The notes beneath the pieces are model-generated. The model had not been told where the DNA came from. It made no database searches and worked only from the letters and a program-made list of their open reading frames with translations. A program made the position numbers and the translations under genes. From Apostichopus californicus (lineage: Eukaryota > Echinodermata > Holothuroidea > Aspidochirotida > Stichopodidae), in NCBI GenBank assembly GCA_020650975.1, contig JAIPMN010000821.1, forward strand, positions 1 through 64,000: DNA of 64,000 bases. Direction: 5' to 3'. The first letter of the stretch is position 1. Each line of letters opens with the position of its first letter. Shown piece by piece: positions 56,964 through 64,000 of the stretch.

Positions 56964-57915
56964 GTACCGAGCCAAACTGAAAATATCAGAGGTAGTGAGA
57001 TCTTTAGAATATTCCATAAATCAATACTTAGCATAATTTATCCCAGCCCCCTCCCCCAGGTCGGGAAGGGGCAGGTTGGCTTTGTGGTTTGCAAATTGAA
57101 AGAAGGGGTGGGGGCGGAGGACACATAGACATGTACAAATATATTTGGATCATAGAAGTCGAGCTAACACGACAATTTGTTGGAAAGACAACATAACGGA
57201 ACTGGTGTACGCGGTAAAAGAGCCAGTTGGTAGGCCTACATCGCATTAAATAAACTGATGAGTCTGAAACTAACTTTTCTTCGGAATTCTGACCAGTAAA
57301 AAGAAATACAAGATGATCTACAAGACCATCGTTGTAACATATCATCGTATTTTTCCAGCTTTTGGATCAAATCATATGTAAAAATGCATATGCATACTTC
57401 TTCTGAAACTTTCCATACCATTATCCAAAACATGCTTTATACACCACAAGTTTATTTTGTGATATATTTTATTCCTTCACTTTTTTCCTCAGTGCAACTT
57501 TAAACACATTTTTGCAATGGTGTACAACCTCCAAGCTATCATATTATTTGCAATGTACTGAAAACCATGCCACATATATCTTTCCCACTGGTGAATATAT
57601 GCTATGAAATTGTTTTCTCTGACACTGGCCTCTCGACTCTTTGCGATATACATCAAAGAAACCATAGCCGCAATGCCTGTCATTTTGTTTATTTGTTCTA
57701 CGACTTCTTTTCACAATTTGACTTCGCTATTTTGCCAGAAACGATACGGTAGAAAGTGTTTATTCGAAAGTGTGTAAAAAGTTTTGAAACTCCTATCTGA
57801 TTGGTTCACTACTAATGGTTATTCATTTTTTCTCTGATATGTTTATTCATAAGGCACTTGACAGCTGACAGCTGCTCACAAGGCGAAGGAGTAGGACCAC
57901 ATCGCATGCACCTTT

Positions 57916-57921
57916 TATAAA
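57916..57921 (+). promoter_or_regulatory. Candidate TATA box for the gene starting at 58057
   Basis: TATAAA in the context CCTTTTATAAAC, about 140 bp before the ATG; transcription from about 57947 would leave a 5' UTR of about 110 nt. Two CAGCTG E-boxes (around 57863-57880) lie just upstream. Motif evidence only. Confidence 0.4.
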
Positions 57922-58056
57922 CAACACAAAAGTACACACATAGACACCGCATATTGAGCCTACACTAACTTAGTAACAACTTATTCAAAAACTCAGTGGC
58001 CGAAAAACCACGGATCTTTTCTTACAACTCGAAACCAGGATGTTTTTACGAGGATC

Positions 58057-58102
58057 ATGAGGAACATTTACATACGGTTAGCAGTTTTCTCCGCCGTCTT
58101 CG
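58057..58102 (+). CDS. Probable first coding exon of a third gene (signal peptide)
   Basis: ATG, then RNIYIRLAVFSAVF and one more base before a consensus donor (G|GTAAGT). The peptide has a short basic n-region and a hydrophobic core, so it reads as a signal peptide. Length (46 nt) and phase 1 donor are like exon 1 of the SRCR gene (43 nt, phase 1), so another secreted protein built from phase 1-1 modules is possible. An ATG 21 nt upstream runs into the stop TGA that overlaps this ATG. I found no convincing second exon up to 64000, so the product is unknown. Confidence 0.5.
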
Positions 58103-61100
58103 GTAAGTAAAATAATCGATTCCAAGTTTCGTGAGATTTTACCTTTTCACAAAATGTTACCTTGCCGAAGAGCCTTGTTAGGTCCCCTGTAACAAAGTTA
58201 GGCGTAGTATTAGTTATCACAACGGGGGTTTGATGTAGGACATTCGTGGTTATGTATGACTACTTAGTACTATTCGTGTATTCTTTTCGTGACATTAAGG
58301 TACTTGAGAGTGGAGCCAAATTGATATTATGAAGAAAGTTCTCTTAGTTTCGTGGTGTCCCAAACCTTTTCCATGGAAGCCAACTCGTGAACGTTGCAGT
58401 AGGCCTCTTATTAATGTTATTCTAGTAGTATTAGTATCACTGGTATAGCAGTTGTAAATAAAGCCCATTGTGGCTCACCGTAGGCTAGCGATTTAGAAAT
58501 TCCTTATTTTGGCCAAAGTATGCATGCGATGTGCTGCTTACACAGGTTTCGTTCATTGCCGGTCTTTTGCAATGGATATGTAAAACATTGGAAAAGAGGA
58601 CAATTACGGCAAGTTCAGCAACCATTCCCAAAATTGGTTTAATTGTATCAAATTCAAATGTAATTACATCTTAATGTGATAATATGTTCTTGCTCCATTA
58701 GAGTAGCAATCAAGACATGTGTGTAGTATGAAATATGTATGCCATTAAACTGGGAAATAGTTCCCAAGTGTGATAGCAGTCTGCAATTATAACTGTCATC
58801 CTTATGTTGATTTTTGTTATTCTCACTGAGATCCAAGTGAATCAACTTTGATTGATTTTTAGTACTCTAAGTATCATGTTAGATGTCTAGATAGATTGAA
58901 CTCTATGGTACACGTTGCCATTGTTTTTCTGCCTAGTTATAAGGACAATTCCAGTTTGTTGAATAATTTGATAATAGAAATATGTAGATACTATGCAAAA
59001 CAGTCAAATGTATACACAAATCCAAAGATGTACCTAGAATTTTATCATACATAGAACCATGACATTTTCAGTATTTTACAAGAAACAACGTACTACATCA
59101 TCCTCGATCTCACTGCTCAAAATATGGCTGCTAAACTATTTCTCGAGTACTGCAAAACAGTGTAAAAAGTAACGAGCACAGCTGCACATGTTTTGATTAC
59201 CAAATTCTAGCTAATATAATCTCATTGCTCTTTCAAAACTGAGAGAGATCTATAATATATTAAATTTAGAAAAATTTATGGCTTTTACATATCATGTATG
59301 CTATTCCGTTGCACCTGTGAAACAGAAAGAAAGAAAGAATTTAAAGAAAGGAGGTCAGTGAAATCTCTTAACGAGTGAGAGGAAATTAAACAGGACATGA
59401 TGTATTCAGACACTTTCCTCACACGTCCTCTGAGAGTAGAGAATTCGACAAGTGATTTAAGAGAGACATTCAAACTATTTTGAGAGAAAAACTTTGCAAA
59501 TGAAATCTGATCTGTTGATTGTACGTACATGTTTTAAACTTGCCGATGCAATCAGGTTATTTCAGGTTTCAAGATTGGTAAAGTTTTTCCTTTCTGTGAA
59601 TGTTGGATTCAGAGAAAAAAATATATGTTGTTGTTTAGGGTATTTATGTAGATTATTCTAAGCACTAGTAATAATTTAGCCAAATAAAAAAAGAAGAAAA
59701 GTGTAGCAATGTTCTGGTTTCATTTGTAGTATAGTTTATACATCATATCATGATCATCAAGTTGTCTCTTTTGCAGAATATTTATTGATTTAACAGTGTA
59801 TATCACTTACTTAGCCACATAGTTATTCCTTACTCCATGCAAGAGTGCGTATATCTCAATCGTTTAACCTTTTAGTTTAGAGGACTGTCTACTGTACATA
59901 GCACTGTTACCGAAAGAAGTATAGCTGGGTGGAAGAAGCTGATATATTGCATACTTTAGTAATTTCTTTTATTTTAAGGTTTTTGGACTTTTTGCTGAAT
60001 TTTTTTATTTAAGGGTTTTCAACTTTCTGCTGAAAGCTTTTAATTTAAGGTTTTTGAACTTATTGCTGAAAGGTTTTAATGTCAGGTTTTTAACTTTTTG
60101 CTGAAAGCTTTTGATTTAAGGTTATTGAACTTATTGCTGAAAGTTTTACAACAATGGTGTCGTTCAGTGGTATCCTTTAACCTGAAAAGTTACACGTATT
60201 TGAATGGTTGAATAAAGATCCTTCTCAGTTCCTTTGTTAAGGATCGTATCTGTCTCTCACAATGCAGCATCTGGAAAAGCTATTTGAACTGGTTACATCA
60301 ATTGATCAGGTGGGCATTTGTCTTTCAAATAGTAATCAACAGGATCAGCAAACTTTGTGGTTTTGTCAAGTTCAGAGTAAATGTAAATCTGTAGTACACA
60401 ATTTATCTGGTGTTACATCTGCAATTTATTTCTTGCCTAACTTTACTAGGGCCTTGTAACAAACAACTTGTTGGTTCAAGTATACTGTAAATAGGTATTA
60501 AAACCAGTTCCCCCATAGTGAGGGGATTAATCTTTTGTGTGGCCAGCATCTAGAGATTTTTTTGTTAAGTTAATCCTAGAGCTACCCCTCTTAGAGCAAC
60601 ACCCTGACCTTACATAAACTGTGATCTGCTCAAGGCATAAACTGTGTGGAGCTGCATTTTGTTATGGTTGGTTAAGTCTCTGCACAGTGGTAGCACAAGC
60701 TGAATGCATACATATATAGTAGAATCTGTAGTGTCTATGCAGTGACTATTGACACATGCAGTATATATGGAAAAAGATCTCACCGAGGAGGAGAGTTTGT
60801 TAACAAATTTGTGTTCCTACAAAGAAGACCATATATAACAAAATGCATAGATTAGCAAAACTTTCTTCTTGAATAAATTTTAATAAATTTATCTACAAGG
60901 ACATGTAGGCTTGTGACATGTCTCCCTTTATTGAATAAACCTTGTTTTGAGATGCACAAATTATCTTTTTTAGTGATTTTTAAAAAAGTCTGCAAATAGT
61001 TCATTAAAGATGAAAGTTCAGTGATGATCTAATTATAGTGGCAATTAGAGATGTATTTTGGGGTAAAAGTCACTTCTTGTCCATATTGTGGACTACCTAC

Positions 61101-64000
61101 AGTTTCCACTTGCCCTAAAAGCAATTAAACATGTTTGTGTAAATCCAAGTTGGGAAACTTAACATATTTAAAGGTGCATTTACACGACACGATTTTCCTC
61201 ACTATTTGTAGTGCGCGAAAGTCATTTGGACTGAATAGTAATGGATGCACAATGCGGTAATAATATTGAAAAGCTGCTTTAAGTATTTTACAATATCATT
61301 TAAAAAACCTCTTCTTTAAGTTCCCAACTTGAAGATTTGATGAAGAGTTACATTAATGTAGTGTCATGTCTCATACATGGGTCACAAATGAGGCATGCAT
61401 GAGTTTGTGAACATGTTCTTCTTTGATGTTCTGAGTCAATACAAACTGAGTGTGAACTGTTTCTGCTTAGATTTGTTTAACATTCCATTTTTGGCTTGTG
61501 GAAGTTTGTGATATACTGTAAATGTTTTGTCAAAATATTTGAAAAAGTGTTGAACATGTGTACTATACAGTAACTGCAGTACAGTAGTTTACAAAGTATT
61601 TTAAACCAAGTCAGTAAATCTTATCAACTTCAGCAAGGTGTCTTCCTTCCTCCTGTCCTGTACCCCCAACTCCCTCTCCCCACCCCCCCCCAAAAAAAAC
61701 CCTGTTAATTGAAGAGTGTGAACTAGCCATTGCTGATCTCATCAGAAATATAATGATTTTACTTCAAGCTTGAAAATTTGATAAATTGAAGTAACAGTTT
61801 GAATGAAGAATAGTTTGTCATGCCACTTTCGCGGAAATTTTGGCATAGTTTTTTTCTTCTTTTCTTTTAATTTCTCTCAAGTCACAATTATGTATCATTC
61901 CTAGCTGTTTCATGGTTAATATATATGTGCCCCCATTCCCTCATACTATAATAATATCCAATTCTCTCTCCTACGGGTAACTAACCTCAAATGAATTTAA
62001 TAATAAAATTGCACATCAAACTTACCAATATACCGAAAGTGGTGGTACCGCAAATTCCCCTTTTCCTTTCTTTATATGTTTGATCAATTTTGATCCTAGC
62101 ATGAGACATTGACCTCTAAGTGTTTACATTACAGTTCTGAAAATTAATAGTAATTGTTTCAAGTTGTCCCAGAGAATCATAATTTGTCAGAGGAATACTA
62201 CACGATTTTGTAGGGGAAAAAAATTGAAAAGAAAAAAGATTTCAATGCATATGACCTCCTGTTTAGCCTGAGAGTATAGTTGCTCAAGGGACTTAGTCAA
62301 ATTGAATTGTAATGGCTTACATGTGAGTAGTTACATTGATGGCACTATACCACTGATCTCAGAAGTAGGGTAGAGTAAATCAACAGAAAAATGACTTCTT
62401 GAATTTAGGCTCAGATAGCAAACAATTATAGGTTAGATCAGATTCCAGCCAGTGAGTGACCTCTGGAATAGGAAAGTCCAGTATTCTAGCCTCAAGTTCT
62501 GTAAGCTCTCCAGGCATATTTTGTTGGCTGTGGTCCATGTTTAGCTACATCATTGCTGTGGAGGGGTGGGGGAGTGGGGGGGGGGAGGGGAGGGGATGCT
62601 AGTTAGAAATCACAGTGCCTTGAAACAAAGTCAAGAAGCCAGGCATCATCACAGCTCAATTTCTTGCTGGTCATCCAAACTTGATGTAAAATTCACTTTT
62701 CCTTTTAAGTCTGAAGCAGTTCTTTGCAATTACTGGCAGTTTTCCTTAAATACAATAGCCACTGTATGTTAACTTTCTGTTCTCTCCCGAACCCATCCTC
62801 CCCATACCCATCCTCCCCTACACCTAAATATATTTCCATTGGCCAAATTGACCTCAGAAGAGTCTGATCGATGCATGTGTGGGGGGGGGGGGAGGGAAGG
62901 AGAGTAACAGAATAGGGGTGTGTGTTTAATAATCTAGGACTATATTTATCACATGACAATAAATACAGTCGTTATGGCGGCTATATATATTTATTATCAG
63001 TGCATAACATTCCAAATATTCAGTTCAGTGTTGTAAGATTTGTGCTCGTTGAATCTGTCGTTCATTGGCATTTACCACTAAAATGAAAAAAAGGAAAAAC
63101 TTGAATTTCTTATAAAAAACATTTTGAAAACTGAAATCATTTGAGTCGGAATTATAATCATTCATGACAAATCCTACATAAGTAGGAATCTTACCCGATC
63201 GATGGTCTCCCGTGAATATTTCTAGCTGTTTATGGAACTAGCTGTTCCCACAAAAAGTGGAGTTGGTGCTACAGATGGCCAAGATACAAACTTCCAGTAC
63301 TTTCTCATTACGATGATAAGTACACTTCTTCCATACAGCACTTTGATTGATGAAATTGTTGAACTTCACCAAAGGTCAAGGTTTGCGTGCTACATCTGAC
63401 TAAGACTCTATTGATCCTCAGACTAAAGTAGAAACAAACAAGAGTGAAAAATAAGCTCAGTTTACTACTGTAACTTCCTGCCTTTTCACTCCTCCCGTGA
63501 CATGTACCTTGTGAGGTGGTGGTGTTGTTTTGGAAAACACAACTCTGTTCCTTTCATCCGATAATTTCAAGCCCTGGAGTTTCGTATCTTGTCTGTGTGG
63601 GTATTGTGCGGAAGGACAATACAGTTTTAAAAAAGGACAATGTACGTTCTAGCTTTGTTTAGTTTATCGTAAGTTGATTTAGAAACTTTGAGCAAAATGT
63701 AAAAAAGATGTGCGGTTTAAAGAACCTCATATTATAACAGAACTTAACAAAATGTAGAAAAAAACTTGTTTGTGCTGACTCAGGAAGAGGAAGATAATTA
63801 CTCAAGATTGTATCTTTGATCCTTTGGGTTCAATTCTGTTTTGTTAGAACTTACTTAGACATTTTGGCAACAGTTTTGACAAATGTTGAAACGAGGATAA
63901 ATTGATTGTTATTTGTTTTTGATTACATAAACAGTACATACATGTATGTCTTATGTGTTACCTTGCATCAGACTAACTTAGTAAAGAGATCCTGTGTAAT
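58103..64000 (+). other. Presumed intron of the third gene, no exon recognised
   Basis: Apart from the minisatellite at 59976-60149 and short G or C runs (near 61680, 62570, 62880) I see no coding exon, RNA gene or transposon that I can support. Confidence 0.5.
59976..60149 (+). repeat. Minisatellite, unit about 35 bp, 5 copies
   Basis: Variants of TTAAGGTTTTTGAACTTATT followed by GCTGAAAGCTTTT, in the presumed first intron of the gene starting at 58057. Confidence 0.85.

Noticed and set aside
60262-60459. 65-codon plus-strand frame downstream of the signal-peptide exon
   Set aside because: No acceptor in the needed phase and no recognisable domain, so I did not link it to the gene starting at 58057.
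1-64000. Endogenous virus-like elements (LTR elements, Polintons)
   Set aside because: I saw no paired long terminal repeats and no gag, polymerase, integrase or capsid-like frames anywhere in the window.

Overview
The window is animal nuclear DNA: AT-rich, with long introns, GT-AG splice sites, SINEs, MITEs and LINE-like tails. The gene content (a very large secreted protein made of SRCR domains next to an AMBRA1 orthologue) points to an invertebrate deuterostome. An echinoderm is the best guess, because SRCR expansion is a hallmark of that phylum, but the species cannot be fixed from the sequence. Two runs of N (24582-24591 and 44132-44232) show that this is a draft assembly.

Layout. (1) 1-3240: gene-poor, with two tandem duplications and a pyrimidine tract. 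(2) 3245-33612, minus strand: one gene of 30 coding exons that I could chain in a single reading frame from signal peptide to stop (7308 nt, 2435 residues). It encodes a signal peptide followed by 22 SRCR domains and nothing else, so the product should be secreted. Every domain boundary is a phase 1 intron. Fifteen domains sit on one exon each and seven are split in two. (3) 33613-35255: a head-to-head intergenic space of about 1.6 kb with one copy of a palindromic MITE. (4) 35256-52496, plus strand: AMBRA1, 12 coding exons in frame (3480 nt, 1159 residues), with the split N- and C-terminal WD40 parts and the paired dynein light chain TQT motifs. Its first intron holds an inverted, internally deleted copy of its own exons 5-6 and intron 6. 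(5) 52497-58056: no gene recognised; one hAT-type MITE with a perfect 8-bp target duplication. (6) 58057-58102, plus strand: a probable first coding exon (signal peptide) of a third gene, with a TATA box about 140 bp upstream of its ATG. The rest of that gene lies beyond an intron that I cannot see across.

Functionally the two complete genes are unrelated neighbours. The SRCR protein is of the kind used for pathogen or ligand recognition. AMBRA1 is an intracellular DDB1-CUL4 substrate receptor and autophagy regulator. The most unusual points are the architecture of the SRCR array (six-cysteine domains mostly on single exons, and block duplication of canonical plus degenerate domains), the self-derived inverted repeat inside AMBRA1, and the repeat families that recur across the window.
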